NCBI GenBank assembly: GCA_965240325.2
Contig: OZ260671.1
Coordinates: 1 to 64,000, forward strand
Source of the DNA: Rebecca billardiae RCC1528
Taxonomy: Eukaryota > Haptophyta
Length of the DNA stretch: 64,000 nucleotides
Reading direction: 5' to 3'
Shown: in pieces, positions 20,978-29,631 of the stretch
Layout: each line of letters begins with the position of its first letter
Numbering within the stretch: position 1 is the stretch's first letter
Translations under genes and position numbers: made by a program
Notes under the pieces: model-generated
What the model saw: the letters and a program-made list of their open reading frames with translations, nothing else
Databases searched by the model: none
Told to the model about the DNA's origin: nothing

Positions 20978-21232
20978 ATGTCTGGAGGTTCAACGGGAGA
21001 ACGTCCCTTCGTTGATATCATTACTAGTATTAGATATTGGATTATTCACAGTATAACAATCCCTTCTCTGTTTGTAGCTGGGTGGTTATTTGTGGCTACA
21101 GGTCTAGCTTATGACATCTTTGGTACACCGCGACCAAATGAGTACTTTACAGCAGATAGACAACAAGTGCCTCTCGTGAACGACCGATTCAGTGCTAAAC
21201 AAGAGCTAGAGGATTTAACAAAGAGTTTATAA
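20978..21232 (+). CDS. psbE: Cytochrome b559 subunit alpha
   Basis: An 84-residue PSII subunit with one membrane helix. H24 in [12 protein letters not shown] is the axial haem ligand shared with PsbF. GGAGG upstream of the ATG is a strong ribosome-binding site. It heads the conserved psbE-F-L-J operon, which is intact here with short spacers. Confidence 0.99.
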   Translation: MSGGSTGERPFVDIITSIRYWIIHSITIPSLFVAGWLFVATGLAYDIFGTPRPNEYFTADRQQVPLVNDRFSAKQELEDLTKSL

Positions 21233-21258
21233 AATAAATAAAGGAGATTTATAAATTA

Positions 21259-21523
<265 letters not shown>

Positions 21524-21588
21524 AAAGTCTTGAAATTTAAGGCTGTAAGAAATTTTTGTAGATAATTTTAAGGAATTAATACTTTAAT

Positions 21589-21708
21589 ATGACAAATACA
21601 GGGCGTATACCTCTTTGGTTAGTGGCTACTGTTGGTGGTCTTGCTGTTATCGCAATGCTAAGTTTATTCTTCTTCGGGTCTTACTCTGGTTTAGGCTCAG
21701 CACTATAA
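21589..21708 (+). CDS. psbJ: Photosystem II protein PsbJ
   Basis: A 39-residue single-helix PSII subunit: [20 protein letters not shown], ending [13 protein letters not shown]. The TGRIPLW start and GSY-x-GLGS-x-L ending are diagnostic. It is the last gene of psbEFLJ. Confidence 0.99.
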   Translation: MTNTGRIPLWLVATVGGLAVIAMLSLFFFGSYSGLGSAL

Positions 21709-21798
21709 AAAAAAACACGCTTTCTACAGCGTGGCTTTGGTTTTCAATAATTAATAAAGTTTTTAAACTTTTTATTACTTAGTTTTCGAAAATACTTT

Positions 21799-21830
21799 AG
21801 AAAACTCGATCTTTTTACTTCGAGTTTTCT
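21799..21830. terminator. Hairpin between convergent psbJ and psaI
   Basis: AGAAAACTCGA (21799-21809) and TCGAGTTTTCT (21820-21830) form a perfect 11-bp stem with a 10-base loop. It sits between convergent genes and could end or stabilise transcripts from both sides. A shorter CACGC/GCGTG hairpin at 21715-21733 is closer to psbJ. Confidence 0.6.
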
Positions 21831-21854
21831 AATTAAAGTTCCATTTTTTTATGC

Positions 21855-21965
21855 TTATGAAACTTTTTCTTGTTCAATGTAAATAAATAAGAACGCCATA
21901 GCTATTCCAGGGAAAAATAAACCTACTAATGGTACTAAAATCGAAGGTAAGTATGCAGCTGTCAT
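21855..21965 (-). CDS. psaI: Photosystem I subunit VIII (PsaI)
   Basis: A 36-residue single-helix PSI subunit: [20 protein letters not shown], then [16 protein letters not shown]. The YLPSI-x-VP-x-VG-x-x-FP motif is diagnostic. PsaI helps to dock PsaL, whose gene is at 43 kb. It converges on psbJ. Confidence 0.96.
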   Translation of the reverse strand: MTAAYLPSILVPLVGLFFPGIAMAFLFIYIEQEKVS

Positions 21966-22039
21966 ATATTTAATATTTATTTAGATTTTTCTTTTATTAT
22001 ACAATATATAATACTCTTTATTTGGTAAAGAGGTCTTAA

Positions 22040-22112
22040 TACCCCCAGGGGAATTCGAATCCCCGTCGCCTCCGTGAAAGGGAGATGTCCTAGGCCTCTA
22101 GACGATGGGGGC
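22040..22112 (-). tRNA. trnE-UUC: tRNA-Glu (UUC)
   Basis: GCCCCCA pairs with TGGGGGT (terminal G-U), the anticodon loop CTTTCAC gives UUC, and the T loop is TTCGAAT. In plastids this tRNA also supplies glutamyl-tRNA for tetrapyrrole synthesis (family knowledge). Confidence 0.95.
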
Positions 22113-22194
22113 TTGTTTCATCATCTATAGAAATATACTAACATATTAAATCCCATGAGTCAAGTTTTTATATTTTTTATAACTCGGTATTTTG

Positions 22195-23628
22195 TTACAT
22201 ATTACCTTCAATTTTGAAACTTAGAAGTCGGTCTGCCTCTTGAGCAAATTCCATTGGTAACTCGTTAAATACTTGTTTACAAAAACCCATCATAATTATA
22301 CTTACAGCTTTTTCTATAGAAATACCTCGCTGCGAGAAGTAAAATATTTGCTCTTCCCCTACCTTCGATACAGATGCTTCATGTTCTATCTTTGCACTGG
22401 AATTTTGTACTTGAATATAAGGGAAAGTGTTAGCTTCTGCCTCATTACTAATTAGTAATGAATCACATTGCGAATAGTTCTTTGCATTAAGTGCTTTCGG
22501 ACCTACTTGAACTAGCCCACGGTATGTATTTTTAGATTTCCCTGCAGAAATTCCTTTTGATACTATATTACTTCGTGTATTGCGTCCTATATGGATCATT
22601 TTAGTTCCAGTGTCGGCTTGTTGGTAGTTATGTGTTAAAGCAACAGAATAGAACTCTCCTTGAGACTGATCACCTAATAAAACACAGCTTGGGTATTTCC
22701 AAGTTATTGATGACCCTGTTTCAACTTGCGTCCACGAAACCTTAGATTTCTTACCTACGCATAGTGCTCGTTTAGTCACAAAATTGTAAACTCCTCCGTT
22801 CCCTTCACTATCACCAGCATACCAATTTTGTACTGTTGAATATTTAATGGAAGCGTTTTCGAATGCAATTAACTCAACAATAGCTGCGTGTAGTTGGTGG
22901 CTTTTATATTGTGGTGCTGTACAACCCTCTAAATAACTTATATAGCTATTTTCTTCACCTATTAGTAGAGTTCGCTCAAACTGCCCTGATTCTTCATTAT
23001 TGATTCGAAAATATGTAGATAATTCAATTGGGGATTTTACATTTTTAGGTACATAACAAAATGACCCATCACTAAAAACAGCTGAATTTAAAGCAGAGTA
23101 AAAATTATCACCTACGGGTACTACACGGCCTAAATAGTTTTTGACTAAGTCAGGGTATTCTTCCACAGCATTTGATATTGAGCAGAAAATTATTCCCTCT
23201 TTTAGCAATTCATCCTTTAATGTTGTCCCTAATGAAACACTATCAAAAACAGCATCTACTGCAACATTTGATAGGCAATTATCTGGAGATAAAGGTATAC
23301 CCAGTTGCTCAAATGTTTCGATCATCTGTGGGTCGATTGATTCTTCATCAGGTTTATTTTTTGGTGCTGAGTAATATTGGATTGATTGATAATCAATACT
23401 TGGGTAAGTAATGTGTGCCCACGAAGGACATTTCATTTTTTTCCAAACTTCAAAAGCTTTCAGTCGAAAATCTAGTAGAAACTCTGGCTCTGACTTACTT
23501 TTTGAAAGTTTTCTAATAATCTTTTCATCAATACCTTTCGGAAAATCTTCAACTTCAACTTCTGTTGAAAACCCGTATTTGTAAGGCTCTTGTATTAGAT
23601 TGTTTATATTTGATAAATTATTTTTCAT
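22195..23628 (-). CDS. sufB: Fe-S cluster assembly protein SufB (Ycf24)
   Basis: SufB is the scaffold of the SUF Fe-S assembly complex SufBCD in the plastid stroma. The 477-residue protein has the family core: [42 protein letters not shown] and the C-terminal [15 protein letters not shown]. Length is normal. sufC, which is often adjacent in the red lineage, is not visible next to it. Clients nearby include ChlL/N/B and PSI. Confidence 0.97.
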   Translation of the reverse strand: MKNNLSNINNLIQEPYKYGFSTEVEVEDFPKGIDEKIIRKLSKSKSEPEFLLDFRLKAFEVWKKMKCPSWAHITYPSIDYQSIQYYSAPKNKPDEESIDPQMIETFEQLGIPLSPDNCLSNVAVDAVFDSVSLGTTLKDELLKEGIIFCSISNAVEEYPDLVKNYLGRVVPVGDNFYSALNSAVFSDGSFCYVPKNVKSPIELSTYFRINNEESGQFERTLLIGEENSYISYLEGCTAPQYKSHQLHAAIVELIAFENASIKYSTVQNWYAGDSEGNGGVYNFVTKRALCVGKKSKVSWTQVETGSSITWKYPSCVLLGDQSQGEFYSVALTHNYQQADTGTKMIHIGRNTRSNIVSKGISAGKSKNTYRGLVQVGPKALNAKNYSQCDSLLISNEAEANTFPYIQVQNSSAKIEHEASVSKVGEEQIFYFSQRGISIEKAVSIIMMGFCKQVFNELPMEFAQEADRLLSFKIEGNM

Positions 23629-23707
23629 ATAATTTAAGAGTAAATTTCCTTATCATCTAAAATTATTATATCAGTTATATCTTATTTAACGTTTAGTAAT
23701 TTTTATA

Positions 23708-23779
23708 AGACGGTACCCAGATTCGAACTGGGGAATAAAAGATTTGCAATCTTCTGCCTTACCACTTGGCTATACCGTC
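23708..23779 (-). tRNA. trnC-GCA: tRNA-Cys (GCA)
   Basis: GACGGTA pairs with TACCGTC, AAGAT/ATCTT forms the anticodon stem, and the loop TTGCAAA gives GCA. The T loop is TTCGAAT. Confidence 0.95.
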
Positions 23780-23834
23780 AATCTTTTCATTCGGTGTTGC
23801 TTAATTTTCCACAAATTTCTAAATTTAGTCAAGC

Positions 23835-24338
23835 TTAATAAAAACTATTTGTTTTCAGCCAGTTTTGCGCTTCGATATAGTTATTCGGAGCTAATGAAAT
23901 AGCTTTTTTCCAATATTGCGCAGCTTTTTTAAACAATGTTCGAGCTTGATCTAAGTTTTTCTGCTCGTTTGCTTTTGTTGCTTGATAATGATAAATTACG
24001 GCTATATTATTTAAGGCTTGTGGTAAGCGCTTATTTAATTTTATTGCTTGTAAATAATACTCCAGTGCACGCTCAAACTCTGCATTACTAGAATAAATTA
24101 ACCCCATATTATAGAGAATGTAACTTCGGTCATATGGATCTTCTTCAACATTCAATGCTTGATAATAGTATTCTAACGCTTCACCATATTTTCCTTTTGA
24201 TTGTGCATTCATCCCATAACGATAGTATATAAAGCCTTCTTTTTCTACTTTCGTAAAAGGTAAAGTCTTTACAAAGATATCCGTCATGATACTGAATGTT
24301 TTATCAATAAAATTATCGTTTTCTTGGCTTTGATCCAT
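23835..24338 (-). CDS. ycf3: Photosystem I assembly protein Ycf3 (TPR protein)
   Basis: A 167-residue protein with three tetratricopeptide repeats at about residues 35-70, 72-105 and 120-155 (for example [20 protein letters not shown] and [20 protein letters not shown]). Ycf3 is a chaperone for assembly of PSI, probably of PsaA and PsaB. It has no introns, unlike the land plant gene. It reads toward petG. Confidence 0.97.
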   Translation of the reverse strand: MDQSQENDNFIDKTFSIMTDIFVKTLPFTKVEKEGFIYYRYGMNAQSKGKYGEALEYYYQALNVEEDPYDRSYILYNMGLIYSSNAEFERALEYYLQAIKLNKRLPQALNNIAVIYHYQATKANEQKNLDQARTLFKKAAQYWKKAISLAPNNYIEAQNWLKTNSFY

Positions 24339-24417
24339 TCAGTTCTTTTTTATTATTTTCAATCTTTTTTAAATTTTATTTAGAGGCTAAAAAACCCTCT
24401 AAATAAAATTCTTTTCA

Positions 24418-24531
24418 CTAAATACCTAATTGGTTACCACGTCGGTATTGAAGAAAAGCGGCTACAAATAAACCTAGTGCTGTTACGGGCACTAGTCCTA
24501 AAACAATACCAGATAGTAAAGGTTCAACCAT
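24418..24531 (-). CDS. petG: Cytochrome b6f complex subunit V (PetG)
   Basis: A 37-residue single-helix protein: [20 protein letters not shown], ending [16 protein letters not shown]. The VEPLL-x-GIVLGL and QYRRG-x-QL motifs are diagnostic. It is required for b6f assembly. It follows ycf3 on the same strand in map order, but is separately spaced. Confidence 0.97.
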   Translation of the reverse strand: MVEPLLSGIVLGLVPVTALGLFVAAFLQYRRGNQLGI

Positions 24532-24636
24532 TTTTTTTCTCTTTTTTTAGATTTACAGCTTTTTATAGAGTATTTTCTATTTATGATCTCTATTATATTT
24601 GATTATACTCAGATTTTATAGATATTTCTTGTTTTT

Positions 24637-24994
24637 TGGAGCTGGTGGGATTCGAACCCACGTCTATCCAAAAAAATCTAAATGCTCATTCACAAGTTTA
24701 GCCCTTATTAAAAAGGCAGCTTTTTAATATTTTCAGTGAGAACCTTCTTTGCATAAGTAAAATTTTTCTCGGTTTACTTACGCGCAACTAAATGTTTCTA
24801 CTTTATTATTACTTTATTTAGTTTTTAGTAATAATAAGGAATAGCTTGCTATTATACAGCTACTGCCATTCGGTTAAATGATAAAATTTTGTTTGCATTT
24901 ATTTTTTCTTTATGTTTTTTTTAAGAGGTTCATAACCTTTCCTCTACTTGCATCACATTTATATTTTTATAAATATCGAAACCTAAACAGCCCC
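24637..24994 (-). ncRNA. ssrA: Transfer-messenger RNA (tmRNA)
   Basis: A one-piece tmRNA of about 358 nt that rescues stalled ribosomes. The 5' end GGGGCTGTTTAGGTTTCGAT is the classic tmRNA start and pairs with the 3' CAGCTCC to form the tRNA-like acceptor. The 3' part GTGGGTTCGAATCCCAC is the T arm. An internal reading frame at 24852-24896 (minus) encodes the tag ANKILSFNRMAVAV followed by two stops (TAA TAG). This is close to tags known from red-lineage plastids and ends in a nonpolar degron as usual. Substrates would be degraded by Clp or FtsH proteases; clpC is at 57 kb. It ends 20 bases upstream of the secA stop codon region. Confidence 0.95.
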
Positions 24995-25013
24995 TTATTT
25001 AAAACTATTCATG

Positions 25014-27641
25014 TTAAGCAAAAGATGTAGTGCACATGACTAAAAATGATACATTATGTCGAATTTTTACCGTTTGGCTAGAAAATAATCGGTAAGCTTC
25101 CTTCTGGTATTCCAGTAAAGGGTCACGCTGCCCGTATGATCGCCAACCAATACTCTCTTTTAAAAGACTCATACGTGATAAATGGTCTTGCCATACTTGA
25201 TCTATAGACTGCAGTAAGAATGAGTATTCTAAAGATTGAGCTAAGCCCACTTCTAAAGACTCTAGTTCTAATTCTTTCAGCTCATAGCTTATTCTTATTT
25301 CATCAGAAAGTAGTTTCTTTATTTCCTCTTTTGAAAGCCCTTTAATTGAATTAGGGTCAATAGCATATGGCAAACATAAAAATTTTTTGCAGAAAATATC
25401 TAAAATGCGCTTGTTAGCTTCTAAGTTCGTCGTATCTTCCAGTTGGTTTACAACATCCTCAACTGTTTTCTCAAGATATTGTAAAATCAGGCCCTTGAAA
25501 TCAGAAAGATTTAAAAATCGGTTACGTTCATCGTATATTACCTTTCGCTGGTTGTTTAGAACATTATCGTAATTAAATAGCCTCTTTCGGGTCTCAAAAT
25601 GCATGTTTTCTATTTTCTTCTGTGCTGATTCTAAGCTTGAGTTTATTAATCGGCCTTCAACAGGTATATCATCATCTAAATTTAATTGATTAATCATATT
25701 TTTTAAACTCTCACCACCAAAAACTTGCAGTAAGTTATCCTCAAAACTCAAAAAGAATTTTGACGACCCTGGGTCCCCTTGTCGCCCTGCTCGTCCTCGC
25801 AATTGGTTATCAATACGGCGTGATTCATGTCGCTCTGTGCCAATTATATGTAAGCCTCCTAGCTGGATAACTTCACGTTTTTCTTTTTCACATTCAAGCG
25901 TATAAATATCTTTTAGCGCAATATAAAGCTCTTTAATTTTCTTTTCTATTTTATTACTTTCGTTAATTATTGCATCCGACCCTTCGATGATTTCTTCCAA
26001 CTCCTTTTCGTCGTAGGCTTCCTGTCCCAGCGTTTCTTTTAGTTGCGTAATTAGGTTATCAATGTTCTTACTATTTTCGCTTTTAACGTCAGAGTTTTTT
26101 AATAAAGAACTTATTATTTCTCTAATTTCACCTTTCGCTAAGAAGTTTGGGTTTCCTCCTAAAAGAATATCTGTTCCACGCCCAGCCATATTTGTAGCTA
26201 TAGTTATAGCGTTTTTACGCCCAGCTTGCGCTACGATTTCTGACTCTCGAGCAGCATTCTCAGGCTTCGCGTTAAGTAAGTTGTGTTTAATATCGTATTC
26301 TTTTAATAGTTCCGCTAGAATTTCCGAGTTTTCGACACTACTAGTTCCTACTAAAATGGGCCTACCCGTTGAGTGAATTTGTAGGCATTCATTTAATACT
26401 GCTTTCCACTTTGCGTATAAAGATTTATACACAACATCTTGCCCATCAACCCTATTTACTTTTTTATTTGTTGGTACTGTATTTACTGATAAATTATAGA
26501 TCTTCTTGAATTCTTTCTCTTCAGTTAATGCAGTCCCCGTCATTCCAGCTAGTTTGCCGTACAGTAAAAAAAAGTTTTGATATGTTATTGAAGCAAGTGA
26601 AATAGTTTCGTTATCGATAGGTACCCCTTCTTTCGCCTCTATAGCTTGGTGTAAACCTTCGCTCCATCGGCGGCCGCTTAAAACACGTCCTGTAAATTCA
26701 TCAATAATTAAGATTTGCTTATTCCTTACTAAGTAGTCTTTATCACGAACAAAGAACTCTTTTGCTTTTATCGCATTTAATATATACATTGCCCATGGAC
26801 GTTCGAAACGGTACAATGTAGAAACCCCTAAAATCTGCTCCGCAAATTTTGTCCCATCTTCCGTTAAATAGATATTTCTATTCTTTTTATCGATTTCGTA
26901 ATGCAGGTCTTTCGTTAAAATTTTTGCTAAGTTATTTGCTTTTAAGTACTTTGATTCTGTAGTTTTGAATGATTGTGAAATTATCAAAGGTGTTCGAGCT
27001 TCATCAATTAAAACAGAATCAACTTCATCAACAATTGCATAAGAAAAAGGTCTTTGTACTTTGTCTTCACGTGCTGTTACCATATTATCACGTAAGTAAT
27101 CAAAGCCTAATTCACTATTTGTGGAGTATACGACATCACTATTGTAGTTCCTTTGACGTTCTTCTTTACCCATACTTTCAGTTATTAAACCAACCTTTAA
27201 ATCTAAAAATCTAAGGACTTGGCCTACTGATAAGCTATCACGTTTGGCTAAATATTCGTTAACAGTAACAATGTGAACTCCGTTACCCGTTAAGGCATTT
27301 AAATAAGCTGGTAAAATAGCGACCAGTGTTTTTCCTTCACCAGTTTTCATTTCCGCTATTTTACCGTCATGTAAGATACACCCCCCAATTAATTGCACAT
27401 CATAGTGCCTAAGACCTAAAACCCGCTTTGATGCTTCGCGTACCACAGCAAAGGCTTCCTCTAAAACAGAATCTACATTTTTTGTATCAGCTATCTTTTT
27501 TTTGAAATAAGCTGTTTTCTCTTTTAGCTCTTTATCACTTAACTCTTTTGTCAAGTTTTCGAGAGAATTTACCCTCTTTACCACTTGTTGGTATTTGTTT
27601 AAGTCTCTTTGAGATGATGTAGAAAGAATATTTTCTAACAT
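25014..27641 (-). CDS. secA: Preprotein translocase ATPase SecA
   Basis: SecA drives unfolded lumenal proteins through SecY using ATP. The 875-residue protein has Walker A MKTGEGKT at residues 98-105, the DEAD-like VDEVDSVLIDEARTPLIIS block, ATNMAGRGTDI, and the helicase motif LRGRAGRQGDPGSSKFFLS. The short C-terminus lacks the bacterial zinc-binding tail, as is usual in plastids. It lies between ssrA and rpl20 on the same strand. Likely cargo includes PsaF and PsbV, whose signal peptides are visible. Confidence 0.98.
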   Translation of the reverse strand: MLENILSTSSQRDLNKYQQVVKRVNSLENLTKELSDKELKEKTAYFKKKIADTKNVDSVLEEAFAVVREASKRVLGLRHYDVQLIGGCILHDGKIAEMKTGEGKTLVAILPAYLNALTGNGVHIVTVNEYLAKRDSLSVGQVLRFLDLKVGLITESMGKEERQRNYNSDVVYSTNSELGFDYLRDNMVTAREDKVQRPFSYAIVDEVDSVLIDEARTPLIISQSFKTTESKYLKANNLAKILTKDLHYEIDKKNRNIYLTEDGTKFAEQILGVSTLYRFERPWAMYILNAIKAKEFFVRDKDYLVRNKQILIIDEFTGRVLSGRRWSEGLHQAIEAKEGVPIDNETISLASITYQNFFLLYGKLAGMTGTALTEEKEFKKIYNLSVNTVPTNKKVNRVDGQDVVYKSLYAKWKAVLNECLQIHSTGRPILVGTSSVENSEILAELLKEYDIKHNLLNAKPENAARESEIVAQAGRKNAITIATNMAGRGTDILLGGNPNFLAKGEIREIISSLLKNSDVKSENSKNIDNLITQLKETLGQEAYDEKELEEIIEGSDAIINESNKIEKKIKELYIALKDIYTLECEKEKREVIQLGGLHIIGTERHESRRIDNQLRGRAGRQGDPGSSKFFLSFEDNLLQVFGGESLKNMINQLNLDDDIPVEGRLINSSLESAQKKIENMHFETRKRLFNYDNVLNNQRKVIYDERNRFLNLSDFKGLILQYLEKTVEDVVNQLEDTTNLEANKRILDIFCKKFLCLPYAIDPNSIKGLSKEEIKKLLSDEIRISYELKELELESLEVGLAQSLEYSFLLQSIDQVWQDHLSRMSLLKESIGWRSYGQRDPLLEYQKEAYRLFSSQTVKIRHNVSFLVMCTTSFA

Positions 27642-27696
27642 ACTTTTTTTATTATTATTTTCTTGCGTTTCGGCTTAATTAATCTTTTTCAGTCTT

Positions 27697-28029
27697 CTAG
27701 TTATTAAGTAATGCCGACGCATCCCCCAATAGAATTAATTGAGATAACATTTTTCGATTAAGCCCAATTTTTGACGATTTTAGTTCCATCATTAACTTAC
27801 TGTAAGATGTTTGGCGCTGGTTTGCAAAAGCTTTTATGCGTGCAATCCAAATTTGTCTAAATATTCGCTTTCTGTTCTTACGTCCTTTGTAAGCATGCAT
27901 CCATGCTTTTAATACTCGTGCATTCGCACTACGGAAAAGTCTATTAGAAGATCCGCGGAATCCACTAGCTACTTTTAATATCTTCTTTCTTCTTAGGCGT
28001 GCTACATTACCACGTTTTACTCTACTCAT
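27697..28029 (-). CDS. rpl20: Ribosomal protein L20 (bL20)
   Basis: A 110-residue protein with the L20 block [19 protein letters not shown], the [20 protein letters not shown] segment, and the ending [13 protein letters not shown]. It binds 23S rRNA early in large-subunit assembly. rpl35, its usual neighbour in bacteria and red-lineage plastids, is not found beside it. Confidence 0.97.
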   Translation of the reverse strand: MSRVKRGNVARLRRKKILKVASGFRGSSNRLFRSANARVLKAWMHAYKGRKNRKRIFRQIWIARIKAFANQRQTSYSKLMMELKSSKIGLNRKMLSQLILLGDASALLNN

Positions 28030-28151
28030 AAAAATCTTTTTTTTTTACGTTTTTACTATATTACTCTAAAAATATAAATCTACGAAAATTTTATTTACTT
28101 ATTTTATTATTTTTCTGGTTTAAAAATAAATAGTTAAAGTTAAAAATTTAC

Positions 28152-29096
28152 TTACACTTTATCCAATAATTCTAATTCACGTTGCTGAGGATATAAAATT
28201 TCATTCATAAAAACCTCAGTTGCTTTTGAACGGTAACGTTCATTATTTACAATTATGGATAAATTACGTTTAATAATCAAATCCTTAATTTTTACTTGCT
28301 TTAGTGTATCTAATTTCAATTCCTTTTTTATAGCAGAAATAGAAACGAAAGCAGCCCCTAAACCTGACTCAACAGCATTTTTTATAGCCTCTATAGAGCT
28401 AAGCTCCATTTCGATTGTTAACTTTGTCGAGTCTATCATGTGCTTCTCTAAAATATTATTTAATACGCGCCTATAACTAGAATCCTTTGCTAATGTAAGG
28501 AATTTTAACTTATATAATTCTTTTTGAGTCAATAAATCTTTACTAGCCAACGGGTGTGATTTAGGAAGGATCAAAGCTAGCTCATCTCCAGCAAATGTTT
28601 GAACATTTAAAAATTTCTCTAGCTCTGGAGGTATTTCACCTCCCGTAATTGCCAAATCTAGTGACCCTTGCGCCACTTCCCTAGCAGCTTTTCGGGTAGA
28701 ATGTACCTCTAATTTAACAGAAACCTTAGGATACTTTTCACGAAATTTACCAATTAAAGTAGGCATTAAATATGTGCCAATCGTTTGGCTTGCTCCTATT
28801 GTCAAGTTTCCCACTTTTAAATTTTCTAAATCTTTAATTGATTTGTAACTTTCTTCACATACTGATAAAATCTTAATAGCATATTCAGAGAGAAGTTTTC
28901 CAGCATCTGTTAATTGTGCTTTTCGAGTATGGCGGTAAAATAAAGTAGTATTTAAGCTACGTTCAAGATTTTGGATCTGAAAACTTACTGCAGGCTGAGA
29001 TATATATAAACTTTCAGCTGCTTTCTTAAAGCTCTTCTCTTGAACTATTGCTTTTAGTATTCGTAATTGATCTAACGTAAAAGGTATATCTGCCAT
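28152..29096 (-). CDS. rbcR: LysR-type transcription regulator RbcR (Ycf30)
   Basis: A 314-residue LysR family regulator with an N-terminal winged helix-turn-helix (about residues 1-62, including [20 protein letters not shown]) and a C-terminal substrate-binding domain. In red-lineage plastids RbcR controls the Rubisco operon in response to metabolites. rbcL and rbcS are outside the window. It is divergent from psbY with about 100 bases between, which could carry its own operator. The family member is clear; its exact targets here are inferred. Confidence 0.95.
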   Translation of the reverse strand: MADIPFTLDQLRILKAIVQEKSFKKAAESLYISQPAVSFQIQNLERSLNTTLFYRHTRKAQLTDAGKLLSEYAIKILSVCEESYKSIKDLENLKVGNLTIGASQTIGTYLMPTLIGKFREKYPKVSVKLEVHSTRKAAREVAQGSLDLAITGGEIPPELEKFLNVQTFAGDELALILPKSHPLASKDLLTQKELYKLKFLTLAKDSSYRRVLNNILEKHMIDSTKLTIEMELSSIEAIKNAVESGLGAAFVSISAIKKELKLDTLKQVKIKDLIIKRNLSIIVNNERYRSKATEVFMNEILYPQQRELELLDKV

Positions 29097-29198
29097 TTTT
29101 TTTCGTATTTAGTTAATTTTGTTCTCTTTTTATAGGTTTTTATTGACTGATACGTTGTATAATATTAAAGAGATTAATTTAATAAAGGGTTACGATTA

Positions 29199-29318
29199 AT
29201 GGATTCAAGAATATTTATCGTTTTTTCTCCACTAGCAATTGCAGCAGGTTGGGCACTGTTTAATATTGGACGTGCAGCTATCCAACAAATCCGTCGTTTA
29301 AATAAGACTGCTTCTTAA
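29199..29318 (+). CDS. psbY: Photosystem II protein PsbY (Ycf32)
   Basis: A 39-residue single-helix protein: [20 protein letters not shown], then [19 protein letters not shown]. The D-R-x-x-x-V-x-x-P-x-x-x-A-x-x-WALFNI-x-R-A-A pattern is characteristic of PsbY, a peripheral PSII subunit near cytochrome b559. It is divergent from rbcR. Confidence 0.93.
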   Translation: MDSRIFIVFSPLAIAAGWALFNIGRAAIQQIRRLNKTAS

Positions 29319-29631
29319 TTTAAATTTTTGGAATAATTCAATTAATTTAAGGTTTTAACCTTAGTTTTTTGTAATTTAATTGAGTACATATCACGAATTT
29401 TATTCGAATAATGTACTCAATTATAACTAATTAAACATTAACAATTCTTATCTACTGCTTATACTACTTTTTAATATTTTATTATATCGGCTGGATTTCA
29501 TAAGACCTTACCCTTTTATATCATTACCCACCTCCATAAAAAAAAAATAAATTACTACTTTAGGCCCTTAACAGATTCTTTTTAAAACATATTTTTCATC
29601 TCCTAATATTAGTTAAAGCCCTGAAATCCTT
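29319..29631. other. Intergenic region between psbY and rpoB with a large hairpin
   Basis: This 313-base gap contains no credible ORF. In many red-lineage plastids rps20 precedes rpoB; it is not here. An AATTGAGTACAT (29378-29389) / ATGTACTCAATT (29411-29422) 12-bp perfect inverted repeat encloses a smaller CGAAT/ATTCG stem. Another short stem (TTAAGG/CCTTA-like) lies nearer psbY. These probably end or stabilise the psbY message. The rpoB promoter and leader must lie in the A+T-rich remainder, but I see no clear -35/-10. Confidence 0.6.

Noticed and set aside
29143-29163. TTGACT and TATAAT upstream of psbY as a promoter
   Set aside because: The spacing is only 9 bases, too short for a sigma70-type promoter, although the TATAAT alone could still be a -10 element.
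29319-29631. Possible rps20 before rpoB
   Set aside because: No basic helical ORF of about 80-100 codons is present; only inverted repeats are seen.
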